A stretch of DNA of 64,000 bases. Source: Prorocentrum cordatum (Eukaryota; Sar; Dinophyceae; Prorocentrales; Prorocentraceae). Made by a program: the position numbers and the translations under genes. The notes below the pieces were generated by a model. The model was given only the letters and a program-made list of their open reading frames with translations. It did no database searches and had not been told where the DNA came from. The stretch lies in the NCBI GenBank assembly GCA_963575745.1, contig CAUYUJ010000902.1, positions 1-64,000 on the forward strand, in the 5' to 3' direction. Positions 48,165-58,797 of this stretch are shown here, in pieces; within the stretch, counting starts at the first letter, position 1, and the number at the start of each line of letters is the position of its first letter.

Positions 48165-49745
48165 CGGACCTCTTGGGGCGCCTCGTGGGGGCCTCATGGG
48201 GCTTCTTGAAGGGCTCCTGGGGCCTCCTGGGGGCGTATTGGGGCGAAAGGCTAGACTGTTCGGTTCGTGGTCCCCCTCTTGGGGCCGTCTTGGGGCCCTC
48301 TTGGGCCGTCTTGGGCGCCTTTTGGGCCGTCTTGGGGCCCTTTCGGGCAGTTTTGGGGGCCTCTTGGGAGCTTCGTGGGCCGTCTTGGGGCGGTCTTGGG
48401 GGTTTCTTGGGCCGTCGTCAACGCCGTGAAAGCCGACAAGCCGCATATGCTAAACATGTACTTTCTCCTATAGGAGTTCCATAGTGTTTGGCCTCTTGGG
48501 GGGCCCTTGGGACGTCCCTTGGGCGCCTTTTGGGGGCCTCTTGGGGGCCTCTTGGGTTGTCTTGGGCGGTCTTGGGCTCTCTTGGAGCGCTATTGGGCCG
48601 TGTTGTGGGAGGGGGGGGGGGCAAAAAAAAACTACGGAAAACCCGAAAACGGCCATTAAACCCATCCATTCCCCATACGCCCCCCCCTGGACCCCCCCCC
48701 CTTAAGGGCTTCGCCCACACCAGAACGTCATCACTCGGACCTCGCGCTTTCCGTTACCTGGGCTGGCACAGAAACGGAAAGAGCGCTTCAGAAAGAGAAA
48801 CCCAAATTACTCCCACCACCGTTCGTACTGGGAGCCTTGGCAATGAGAGTTTGTTACGTTACCCCTCGCTCTTGGGAGCTTTGGTGTTCAGAGGTTGTTG
48901 CGTTGCCGCCCGTTCCTGGGTCTTGGCTGGGCCTTGGTGTCAGGAACGTGTTACGTTACCGTTCTCTGCTGGAAATCTTGGTCTTATCAGCTTTCTCACG
49001 TCACCGTTCGCTCTTGGGGGCCTTGGTGTGAAGAGCTTGTTGCGTTACCGATCGCTCTTTATTTGACGTGTCTGGGCCTTCGTAGGAGTCCTATTGTGGC
49101 CCTTTTGGAGCCCTTGTGGAAGCCTCTTGGGAACTTATTGGGGCCCTCTTGGGGTTTCTTGGGGGGCTTGTGGGGCCTCCTGGGAGCTCTTCGGAGCGAA
49201 AGGCTGGACTGTTCGGTTCGTGGTCCCCCTCTTGGGGCCGTCTTGTGGCCCTCTTGGGCCGTGTTGGGCGCCTCTTGGGCCGTCTTGGGGTCCTCTTGGC
49301 CCGTTTTGGGTGCCTCGTGGGGGCCTCTTGGGCCGTCTTGGGGCGGTGTTGGGTGCCTATTGGGCCGTCTTCAACGCCGCGAAAGCCGAAAAGTCATGCA
49401 TGCTAGAATGTACGTTTTCCTATAGGAAGTCCACGGTGTTTGGCCTCTTGGGCGCCTCTTGGGACGCCTATTGGGGGCCTCTTGGGGCGTCTTGAAGGGC
49501 TCTTGGGGCCTCCTGGGAGCGTCTTGGGGCGAAAGGCTAGACTGTTCGGTTCGTGGCCCCCCTCTTGGGGACGTCTTGGGGCCCTCGTGGGCCGTCTTGG
49601 GCGCCGTTTGGGCCGTCTTGGGGCCCTCTTGGGCCGTTTTGGGTGTCTCCTGGGAGCCTCTTGGGCCGTCTTAGGGCGATCTTGGGGGCCTCTTGGGTCG
49701 CCTTCAACGCCGTGAAAACCGAAAAGTCGCCACACGCTAGAAATC
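48165..49745 (-). repeat. CCAAGA/CGGCC repeat tract, reversed orientation
   Basis: The same core reads CTTGGGGGCCTCTTGG on the plus strand. Landmark blocks repeat: GCGAAAGGCTAGACTGTTCGG at about 48243, 49197 and 49529, and TTCAACGCCGTGAAAGCCGA at about 48416, 49369 and 49702. That gives sub-units of about 955 and 333 bases. The orientation flips at about 48160. Confidence 0.85.
48820..49080 (+). repeat. Short minisatellite with TTACGTTACC
   Basis: Five diverged units carry GTTACGTTACCGTTCGCTCTTGG and GGGCCTTGGTGT, spaced about 45-57 bases, inside the reversed tract. Confidence 0.75.
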
Positions 49746-49908
49746 CCACCAGCCCTCTGGGCGTCGGTGGTTTAAAGCGTTTCCTCTTCCACCCCTCCTT
49801 CTTCCCCTTCGGGGAGGGGTTTACCCCTCCCCCTACCCCCTCCCCACTGACCTGGACAGGGGGTTCCGCGGCGCGTTGGAGCGCCCAAGATCGAACCCTG
49901 GGAGGGCT

Positions 49909-49935
49909 AAAATTCGACACCCCTCACGAGGATCG
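49909..49935 (+). repeat. Solitary fragment of the 18051 minisatellite
   Basis: AAAATTCGACACCCCTCACG matches the edge of the 73-base unit at 18051-18366. Confidence 0.5.
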
Positions 49936-49989
49936 TGGCTCCTGAGGGGGGGGGGCTGTAATTGGGGAACCCCCCTTCGTTGATCGATC

Positions 49990-50400
49990 TCCTCCAAGAT
50001 GGCTCCGAGGCCCCCCAAGAGGCCCCCAGGAGGCCCCCAAGAGACCCCTAAGAGGCCCCAAGAGACCCCCCAGAGGCACCCAAGAAGCGCCCAGGAGGCC
50101 CCACGAAGCGCCCAGGAGGCCCCCAAAGGCCCCAAGATGGCCCCAAGAGGCCCCAAGAGGCTTCCAGGAGGCCCCAAAGATGATCCCGAACGGCCCACAG
50201 AGGCCCCCCCGAGGCACCCAAGACGCCGAAAAGCCCCTCAGGACGACCCTCTACTCGCCTGGGCGTCGTTTCTGGACGGGCTGGTGGGGATACGCGAAGC
50301 GTCTAGAATTTACGTTTTTCGCAAGACAAGTAATGTTTGGGGCCTCTTGGGGGCCTCGTGGGGCGCCTCTTGGGCGCCTCTCGGGGCGTCTCGGAAATAC
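49990..50400. repeat. CCAAGA/CGGCC tract with an orientation flip
   Basis: Plus orientation (GGCCCCCAAGAGACCCC) at 49990-50240 and reversed (GGGGCCTCTTGGGGGCCTCG) at 50335-50395. The second piece cuts the endonuclease start of the LINE fragment listed next. Confidence 0.8.
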
Positions 50401-51840
50401 TCGGAATCATGAGACTGGGTTTCCTCTATAGCCAAAACGTCGATGCGCTGAGTAACCATTGCCCTCGTTGTTCCAGTCAGTTTGATTCGGGAGCCTCCGT
50501 GGATGCCCGCAACACTCGAATGACCAAGAGATTGAGTGCATACGGGAGAAGAGCAGGATGAAGCGGGGAAGCCAAAAAAAGAAAACGACGATGAACTATG
50601 TCCGTAAGAATGCGGCCTGGCACCTTTGCCCACGACTGGCGCCGCAATGCTCGAAGAAGCGCCGGATGTTGAAAACGCTGGTGGGGGGAGATCCCCAACA
50701 TGTGGGTGCATCGGTAACTTTGTCCAAGCTACGCCCAAAGATGGGAGGGGCACGTGGAAAAAGAGGTGGCCGACTCAAATCGGCACCAACGTCAAGACGG
50801 ATCGGATCTGACATAGGCCTTGTCTCCGATTGCCCCTGGGGCTTGCGTTCGGGCTGGCCGTTTCATGCCGCTCCGCGCCCCGCTGTGAAGATCATCGCAC
50901 TTATCTGCCAAAACATTCAGATCAGCGTGGTCTTGTAATGATTTCCAGATTCCCAATGTTTCGGCCCATTGTTTTTTGCATGGTCGTGCCGTCCACGGAT
51001 ACGGTAAGAGCAGGTTCCCCATCTACCGTGATTTCGTAGGGCGTGGTATCTGCGATGTTGATGATGCAGGGTAATATGAACGTATATTTCAGTTGCGCGC
51101 CGCACGCTCCGTCGGCGGATGGTCAGGCGAAGCCCAAACATCTTTGCGATTGCGCTCAAGACGGGCGCTCCTGACGAGGGCCACGGCTGTGTCACGGTCA
51201 ACACTACTCGGGACTCCGACTCTGCGGAATGGGGCCGTCGCACTCAGATAGTTTGTCACGTCTCCGTGCCGAGGCCGTCTTGAACATATCGGAGCCATCT
51301 AACTGTCCAAAAACTGCTGTGATAGATCGTTGGTCGTTCGGGCCGTTGGCAAGACGAGAACCTGTAGGTTCGCTTCCGAATTCAAGGAGACAGGCAACTT
51401 CACGTTCAAGCTCGGCGAGTTTCGTCTGCGTCTCGATATCCACGGACGCTCCAGAAACTGATCTAGCACAAGCCAGTCGGGAAGAGCAGCATCTTTCCAA
51501 CAAGCCTACTCGTTTTGTAAACTCGTCGATGTGGTTCTTGATCGGCTTGAAAGCGTGATTTAAATCTTTTTGCGAGAAGCAGTGGGTTTTGATTACTTGG
51601 GTGTCGGGTTTGATGGGGTCCAGGTGATGGTTCAAGATCGTCTCGAATCCCCTGGCTGTCAGGGGCTGGTCTGCGGCAGCCTCCATGTAGTCATTGGACT
51701 GTTGTTGTCGTAGCGCGACTGCTCCCGCATCTTCAGCCCTAGGTTGTCTCTCTTTTGGCGGGCTTCTTCCCACCCTAGCCTGCTTGAGAACACTGTTTAC
51801 AGGAGTCCCCATGTGATGCTTTTCTGCCGACATGGTACGA
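50400..51840 (-). mobile_element. LINE 3 fragment: leader domain and start of endonuclease
   Basis: Minus-strand coding pieces: from ATG at 51834, MSAEKHHMGTPVNSVLKQA, FTKRVGLLERCCSS (coiled-coil-like) and RSITAVFGQLDGS. Then RDTAVALVRSARLERNRKDV and WASPDHPPTERAARN (about 51200-51095), then DTTPYEITVDGEPALTVSVD (about 51050-50990). Finally RIDVLAIEETQSHDSEYF (about 50455-50402) resembles the D-V-L-x-x-x-E strand of an endonuclease. This order (helical region, VFGGL-type domain, VWAxPDxP segment, endonuclease) is one I associate with dinoflagellate LINE-like ORFs. Frameshifts separate the pieces. It lies inside the proposed intron of the methyltransferase gene and on the same strand. Confidence 0.5.
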
Positions 51841-51949
51841 TGAATGAATCCTATTGTGCGCAGTGCAAGCGACAGAAAAAACTCACTCGTTGTAAGGAGT
51901 AATTGGAAATTGAAATTGCGGGTCACGATGACCGCTGTTCAGTGGTTAT

Positions 51950-52038
51950 CCTTGAACCCTTGGACCTTGAGCCCTTGGACATTGGACCTTGACCTTGGCC
52001 CCTTGAACCCTTGGACCTTGAACCCTTGGACCTTGATT
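51950..52038 (+). repeat. Minisatellite CCTTGAACCCTTGGA
   Basis: Six or more units of CTTGGACCTTGAACC type. Confidence 0.9.
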
Positions 52039-52069
52039 TTCGAATGGTGTTCCAATGAGTTTAGCGGTC

Positions 52070-52595
52070 TCGCCTTTTCGAGCTCCCGACACTCTCAGAC
52101 GGCCCCACACCAAGATAGCCCCAAGACGCCTCAAGGGGCATCGAGACCCGCAACAAGGCCCAAGAGGACCCCAAAATGGCCCAAAAGGCACGCGAGACGG
52201 CCCAAGACGGCCCCACATACCTCCAAGACGGTTCAAAAGTACCGAAAGAGTGACCCACGACTGCCCGAAGATGCTCCCAAGGGGTCCTCTGAAGGCCAAG
52301 AGTTTCCTTACAGACCACCAGAAGCGCCCAACAGGCCCCAAGAAGCCCCTCAGAGGCCCTCAAGAGGCTCCCAGGATCCCCCAAAGCCCCAGGGCGGCCT
52401 CAACAGGCCTCCTTGTCCTGTTCTTCCTCCGCTTCCTCTTTCTCATCCCTCTCCTCCGTCTCCTCTCTCATTCTCTCCCAGATGTTTCCCCAAGGGGTTC
52501 CACAAATTGCTGGGGGGACACGTAGCCCAATAGCTTGGCAAGGCCGCGGTTCAACGTTTGGTCACACTGGCGCTTCCAAAAGGCAGGGGCGCAGG
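52070..52595 (+). repeat. CCAAGA/CGGCC element with right end module
   Basis: Core words to about 52400. The right module at 52490-52595 contains CCCCAAGGGGTTCCAC and TTGGTCACACTGGCGCTTCC, then AAAAGGCAGGGGCG. The last bases adjoin methyltransferase exon A, whose coding sense stops here. On the minus strand this is the proposed 5' end of the intron. Confidence 0.8.
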
Positions 52596-53020
52596 GGTTC
52601 GCCGCAGGCGTCTACGATGATATCTGAAAACAAGATGAGGTCCACATGTGACCGACCAAGACCATCGGACACCGCGTCGTCAACGCTTCCTGTCCAATCG
52701 ATCTGCTGCACTATGACAAAAGCTGAGTTCAATTCCACGTTATGCCGAGTCGCCTCTAACACATCCCTTGAAGCATCCGATGCCACACATGTCTTGGCCC
52801 CACGAAAAGACGACACTACAGAGGGCAGCGCCGCACTCCCACAGCCCAGTTCGACAACGCTGCGGCCGCTCATTAAGCACGGCGCCTGTTCAGCAATCCA
52901 GCCAGCAAGGATCAGGCCTCCGCACCAAAGGCAGCCGCCTGACCCGTCGAGTCCATTGGGTAGATCCGCATGAAGTCTGAGGTCCCCAAGATGGACTGTT
53001 GCACACAGGCACTCCTCCAT
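52588..53020 (-). CDS. Protein-lysine methyltransferase-like (family 16/METTL21-like), exon A
   Basis: These enzymes move a methyl group from S-adenosylmethionine to protein side chains, usually lysines of translation factors or chaperones, in the cytosol. The ATG at 53020-53018 was chosen because it is the first in frame after the spliced-leader relic. From it: CLWCGGLILAGWI (30-42, the family's G-x-x-x-W-x-x-x-x-x-L-A block), VVELGCGSAALPS (55-67, SAM motif I) and VASDAS (79-84, acidic loop of motif II). DLILFSDIIVD (127-137) is the family's D-x-x-x-x-x-D-[VI]-[VI]-Y-D strand with Val for Tyr. The frame is free of stops for 144 codons and then enters the repeat end. With exon B the protein would be about 235 residues, normal for the family. 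The substrate cannot be told. Confidence 0.75.
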
Positions 53021-53060
53021 TGGCGAGGGCAATTGTGCAAAATGGGCTTTGGCCTGGTTG

Positions 53061-53081
53061 CTTGAGCTCACATGGCTACGA
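53061..53081 (-). other. Relic of the dinoflagellate spliced leader before the methyltransferase
   Basis: On the minus strand the 21 bases begin TCGTAGCCAT and end GCTCAAG, matching DinoSL at 17 of 21 positions. Mismatches are one at the 5' end and three in the central T-run. It lies 40 bases upstream of the ATG on the coding strand. A truncated second match (CCCATTTTGCACAA, about 53046-53033) follows it. Confidence 0.7.
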
Positions 53082-53799
53082 AGGCAAAGGTGATCACAAT
53101 GCCGAAGACATCGATGACTGCGACGGCGACTGCAAAAACGGTAGAACTACGAAGACTACACTGAGAAAGCAACAACGACATATAGGTAGGACGAGGATCA
53201 GGACGAGGAGAGATGAGGGAGGACGGTGGAGAGATAGAGCGTAGGGGAGAGGAGATCGTCGTCATAAGCGTCGCCGCCAATATCGTCAGCACCAACTCCA
53301 ACATCATGTCGATCATACTCACGTTCTATCATCCACCCTGGCGCAATTATCACAACCGTCGTCACAAAAGCATCACGCCATGACCATAGCATAGCATCAC
53401 CCTTATCATCATCCATAGCACATCCACCTTGAAGGTCGCAGTTGCCAGCGGTCACACTATCGCCAACATCATCGACATAAGCCGCAGCACCACTATCAAC
53501 GTCATCCTCATCACCATTGCCATCAGCATCGTCGCCCTCGTCACACTCCCCCATTTCCCCTTCCTGCCTCTCTCCCTGTATTCCCCCCCCCCCCCGATCT
53601 CCCTCCTTGCCTGCCTCCCGTCGTCACACGCCACCCCATCCCCCTCTCCAGGAGGGGCTAAGACCGATTCCGACCACTCTGTCGGACCGATTACAACTAC
53701 TGGAAGCGGACTGATCGTAACGTGTAGCATCTATTGTAGTCATACAAGGCAAACGCCAAATTACAACCAGGGAAGCTCTCTTCAGTTCCCCAGCGCTTG
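53082..53799. other. Unassigned stretch upstream of the methyltransferase
   Basis: CATCGTCATCAC-type triplets are scattered at 53390-53545. No gene was recognised. Any promoter for a minus-strand transcript would lie here, but no motif can be defended. Confidence 0.4.
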
Positions 53800-54190
53800 A
53801 AGCACTCCTGAGGGACTCTTGAGGATTCCTGAAGGAAGCTTGCGGATCTTGGAAGACTCTGGACAATTCCTGAAGGATTCCTGGGGGATCTTGAAATATT
53901 CTGGGGGATTCCAGAAGGATTCTTGAGGATCCCAGAAAGATGCTTGAGGATTCCTACGGGATTCCTCAAGGATTCTTGAGGACTCTGAGAGGAACCCTGA
54001 GGATAGCCGAAAGAGTCTCGAAGACTCTTGAAATGTTCTCGAACATTTCTGAAGAATTCTTGAACAATCCGGAAGAACTCCTGAAGATTCCTGAAAGGGT
54101 CTTGAAGATTTCTGCCGGGATTATGAAGATTTCCAGAAAGGATTCTTGAGGGCTCCGAAAGATTCTCTGGGATTCCTGAAGGATTATTGA
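53800..54190 (+). repeat. Degenerate repeat GGATTCCTGAAGGATTCTTGA
   Basis: About 30 words of the type ATTCCTGAAGG or ATTCTTGAGGA at 10-13 base spacing. It resembles the CCAAGA tracts in design but has a different base sequence. Confidence 0.9.
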
Positions 54191-54464
54191 GGACCCCTCC
54201 TGAATAGACGAGCGCGTTCCACTACTCGCAAAGTAGCTACTCGCAAATGGCCTGGATCCGCCGCGGGGTATCTACGGTAAGTTACATTGAAGCAGACCTG
54301 TGTTTTTCGGGCGTTTGCGAGTAGGCATTTTGCCAGTAGTGGAACGCGCTCGGTGACTGAAGAAGCCTCGAGGGGCGTGCGGGGGTGGTCGGAGGACAAC
54401 GGGGCGGCGGAGGAGGGCGGGACCCTGCCGTCGGGGGATGTCGGGGGGGGGCGCGGGGAGGGTG
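54191..54464. other. Unassigned stretch with an inverted word pair
   Basis: GAGCGCGTTCCACTACTCGCAAA (about 54210) and TTTGCCAGTAGTGGAACGCGCTC (about 54330) are nearly reverse complements, forming arms of about 22 bases around a roughly 100-base interior. This is compatible with a foldback element. Confidence 0.6.
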
Positions 54465-54608
54465 GGGCCCTGGGACACGCAAATAAATGCGCATAAATAA
54501 CAGGATTCCGCATATTTTCCTATATTCTGGGTCTTTGTCTTCCCCCCCACTTCCCATATTTTCCCATATTATCTAGGGAATCGACGATTAATTGTGTCTG
54601 TGTGTTTC
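54465..54608 (+). repeat. Dispersed repeat shared with 61219-61366
   Basis: GGGCCCTGGGACACGCAAATA, TATTCTGGGTCTTTGTCTTCC and GGGAATCGACGATTAATTGTG occur in the same order and orientation as at 61219-61366, with substitutions. Confidence 0.75.
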
Positions 54609-54855
54609 TTCCCCTCCTGAGGGGAGGGTGGGGCGGGGGGGACGCTCCGTTCGACCTCCCAGAGGGGAGGGGGAGGGGCGCAGGGGAGCCGGCGACGGCT
54701 GCGCGCCTGGCAGCACCCGGGCGAGCGACGAGGGGAGAGGAGGCGGCCAGGGAGGCGGGAGGCGGAGGGAGGCGCGGGCGACAGAGCGGCGTCCGCCTGT
54801 CGCCGCAGCGCCAGCCGCACCTCCCAGAACCCCCTTCACACTCCTCCTCTTGCTC
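54609..54855. other. GC-rich spacer
   Basis: G/C-rich sequence in which no gene was recognised. Confidence 0.4.
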
Positions 54856-54978
54856 TTCTTCCTCCTCCTCCTCCTCCTCATCGTCATCAGCATCACCATC
54901 ATCACCATTATGCACCATCATCACCATCATGATGATGATCATCATCACCACCACCACCACCACCACCACCATCATCAA

Positions 54979-55016
<38 letters not shown>

Positions 55017-55083
55017 GCATCAGCATCAGCATCAGCATCATCATCATCATCATCATCAGCATCAGCATCATCATCATCATCAA

Positions 55084-55117
<34 letters not shown>

Positions 55118-56480
55118 GTCATCATCATCATCATCATCATCGTCATCATCCTCATCCTCATCATCATCATCATCATGATCGTCATCATCATCATCATCAT
55201 CGTCATCATCATCATCATCATCGTCATCATCATCATCGTTATCATCATCATCGTGATCACCAGCAGCATCAGCATACTCATAATCATCATCGCCATCATC
55301 ATAAGCAGCAGCAGCATCGTCGCCATGGTCAGCATCGGCATCAGCACAACTATCAACATCATCACAACCACCACCACCACCACCACCACCACCATCATCA
55401 GCATCAGCATCATCATCATCAGCATCAGCATCCTCATCATTTGCATCGGCATACAACTAATAGTATCATTAATAGCAATCATCGTCATCATCACCATCAT
55501 CATCATCATCTACACCATCACCATCACCATCACCATCACGATTCCCATCACCATCACCATCATCACCACGAATCATCATCAGCACCACCATCATCATCAT
55601 CATCATCATCACCATCATCATCACCATCAGAATCAGCATCAGCATCATCATCGGCATCATCATCAGCATTATCATTATCCTAAACTCATAAGCATTATCA
55701 TCATCCACATCATCATGATCATCAACAACATCATGATCATGGTTGTCATCAGCATTATCAGTATCTCATCATCATGATGACCACAAGCCTGGTCATTAAC
55801 ATCATCCTCGTAAGCATCATCGCCAGAATCACCATGATGATGATCATCATCATCATCATCATGATCGTCACCATCATTATCATCAGCAGCACCATCAACC
55901 TAATTATCATCCGCATCATCAGCATCATCATCAGTATTGTAATCATCATCATGAACATTAGATTCGTCGTCGCCAACAGTACCAACATCACCAACAGCAT
56001 CATCAATATCAGCATCGCCGTCCTCATCACACTCATGCTCATCGTCAGCATAATCGTAATCAGCATCACCACCATCATCATCAGCATACTCATGATCAGC
56101 AGCCCGATCATCATTACCACCAGCACCATGAACAATAACATAATAATCATAATCATCATCATCATCAGCAGCATCATATTAATCAGCTTCAGGATCAGTA
56201 TCCACATCATCATCATCGTCATCAGCATCGAAACCATCAGCATTATCATTGTCATCATCACCGACATAGAAATCACAATCAGCATCCTCATTATCATCAC
56301 CAGCATCACCGTCATCATCCTCATCACCACCACCATCATCATCGTCGGCATCATCGTCTTCATCATCAGCATCATCACCATCGTCGTCAGTGTCACCATC
56401 ATCGCCATCACAATCCATTCCCCTCCCAATCCTCATCCCAATGTTCGTCAGCGCCACCATCCTCATCTTCATGCTAATCG
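54856..56480 (+). repeat. (ATC)n microsatellite field
   Basis: About 1.6 kb of CAT/ATC triplets with CAC, CAG and CGT variants, increasingly interrupted after 55680. Open frames of His, Ile or Asp/Met runs are artefacts. Confidence 0.95.
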
Positions 56481-56599
56481 GAATCATCACTCCCTCCTCG
56501 TCGCACCATCAGACGTGTCGACAAGGCCGGTCGGCTACACATTTCACCTAAAGCGTCCTCGCCGCTGCGATCCCGATACTGAAAAGTCGCACAGCAACA

Positions 56600-57110
56600 C
56601 GAATTAAGGGCGGGTGCTACCTCAAAATGTGGCTCTCGCTGTGGTGCCGCGCACATTCGTCGTGAAAGCTTCAAACGGCCACAAGGATAGAAGGCGAATC
56701 ATGTTCAAAATGTGGTTCCATCCATGGCGCCGCGCACATTCGTAATCAAAACTTCCAACGGTTACAGGGATGGATGGTGGCCCCCTTTCATAATGTGGCT
56801 CTTGCCATCGTGACGCGCGAATTTGCTTTAAAAGCGTACAGAACGGCTACAAAGATGCAGGGCGGCACCTTTCAAAATGTGGCTCTCGCCTCCGGTAGAA
56901 ACTCTCAACCGTTACAACAATGGAGGGAGGCTCCTTTTAGAAGTGGAGCTTCAGCTTCAGACTTCAGACGAAGTAGGACCAGAAGCACAAACATATGCAA
57001 CAGCTTGAAACCCCCGCTGTATTCATGACCACAAACGCAAGGTTGAGCAGCAGCTACACAGATGAAGCGGGGTTCCACTTTCAAAACGTTCTCTCGCTAC
57101 ACACGCACTT
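56600..57110 (+). repeat. 83-base minisatellite, about four copies plus decayed ends
   Basis: AATGTGGCTCT or variants lie at about 56626, 56709, 56792 and 56876 (periods 83, 83, 84). Units share GCGCGCACATTCG and ACGGNTACAANGATGGA. A further diverged unit lies at about 57070. Confidence 0.85.
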
Positions 57111-57690
57111 CATGTGTTACCCTGCCTGTTCGCATTCCTTGTAACGTGGGAAGCGCATGAGGCATTCGTCTTTCAAGGGGAAGCCCCCCCCTGCATGCAG
57201 TGAAGACAGGTGGACTGAAGAATGCATTGAACTTCGTTGGTGCATCGTGGTTCACGCTGGCCTCTCTCACCGTCCCCACTACTGCCATCGTCATCAACAA
57301 CAACACCATCACCACCATCGTCATCACCATCATCCTCATCATCAGCAGCATCACCACCTTATCCTCATCTGCAGCATCATCTCCCCCCCGCCCGCTCCTC
57401 CACTTTCTCCTCACCCCCTCCTCAACCTACGCCTCCCTCCCTCCATCACCATACACTATACTAGACCGTATTCCTACTACTCCTCGCCATCATGTTCTGT
57501 TCTGTAGGTCCAGATATCATATATTTGCGTACACTCCAGGCTAAGAGCGGGCATTCATGCTAGATGCGCACCACGCCCACTGAACTGATCCATGTTTTTC
57601 CTCCTCCTACTCCTCCTCCATTTCCTCGTCCTCCTTTTCCGCCTCATCCGATTCCCTCCTCATCCATCCTCCTCCTTCTGTGTGAGGCGT
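57111..57690. other. Unassigned stretch with minor (ATC)n and (TCC)n
   Basis: Triplet tracts lie at about 57285-57370 and 57595-57640. No gene was recognised. Confidence 0.4.
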
Positions 57691-58166
57691 GATCGGATGC
57701 GGAGAGCTGGCCACGAGCCTGTCAAGACAGGCGGCGCTCTCAAGTGTCAGGTTTGTGATCGTGTATTCTCTCTGTGCGGCCAAGTGAGTTTTTTCTGCCC
57801 TGGACCCTGTATCGGTTCGAGGCATCTTTATTTCGATGTTGATCCCCTCAGGCATCCTCTGTACCTCTGTATGTATCCTAAGTGCGCTGTCACTCACAAG
57901 CTTCAAGTGCTCCGACGGGGTATTTACTGCGACAGGTGCGACTCTCACAGCACAATTGACGCAAAGAGCCTTTCTCATCATTGTACGGTCAGTGACCAGC
58001 CTCCCACTAGAGCTGGGAAGGAAGTTGTGTCTTGTCTGTCCAAGGGCCTCCCCAGGGAAGAAGGCCCAGCGTCTCAGAGGATGCCTAGAAGAGCGAGCGC
58101 AAGCAACAGGCCAGCCGCATGTAAGACAATCCAGCCGGGCCGTGTCCCTTCAGGGTCAGCTGGCTG
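57690..58166 (+). pseudogene. LINE 4: C-terminal Cys/His-rich fragment
   Basis: The plus frame (57592-58167) contains LKCQVCDRVFSLCG, SFFCPGPCIG, YLCMYPKCAVTHKLQV and RRGIYCDRCDSHSTIDAKSL, followed by SHHCTV. It then runs RAGKEVVSCLSKGLPREEGP. The pattern of an H-K-L segment, C-x2-C, a helix ending in L-x3-C and then a G-x-x-P tail matches the extreme 3' end of dinoflagellate LINE ORFs as I know them. No RT or RNase H lies upstream (57111-57690), so the copy is 5'-truncated. An unrelated zinc-ribbon protein is the alternative. Confidence 0.45.
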
Positions 58167-58797
58167 ACCCGAGGAGGAGGAGAAAGAAGGGGGCCGAGCC
58201 CCGCGACGAGGGTAGCGGCACCGGTCACCTGCACCCGCCTCTCACGGACCGCGGGGCCAGGCGAGACAACGAAACATCGACGCGTCTGCGCCCCTTCTGC
58301 GCGAGTCTCGGCAAGGAGCAACCCTCCGTCCGTGTAAACACGTCACTCGCATAGCCGCTAAAATCGTGAAGGGCGGCCGGAAGGAGAACAAGGAGAAGAG
58401 GAGGAAGGAGGAGGGTAGGATGGGGGAAGAGGGGGAAGCCTCCACCCCACGAGCGGAGGAGGCTTCCCCCTGATGTGATGCTTTACTGTCGTGCCCAAGC
58501 TTGATCTGGTCTCCACTGGCTTCTGAAACCTGAATCATCCTTTTCCGCCTCCTCAAATTCCCTCATCCATCCTCCTCCCTACGATGTGCTTCCTCCCCTG
58601 CCCCTCCTCATCTTCCTAATGCTAGCCTTCGCCTCCCCCCCGTCTCCCGCCCTCGCCCCTCTTGTCATGCCTGCATGATTATCCCAGTGTCTTTTTGATT
58701 CCGGCATCCCCAAGCCACGCACCGAATCAAGCTCAACTGCAGGCCGCTGGACCCCCCTGTGGGGTCGAAGGTCTGCTCTCCCAGCTTCGTCATCAGT
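58167..58797. other. Unassigned stretch
   Basis: GGAAGGAGAA-type words near 58375-58430. No gene was recognised. Confidence 0.4.
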
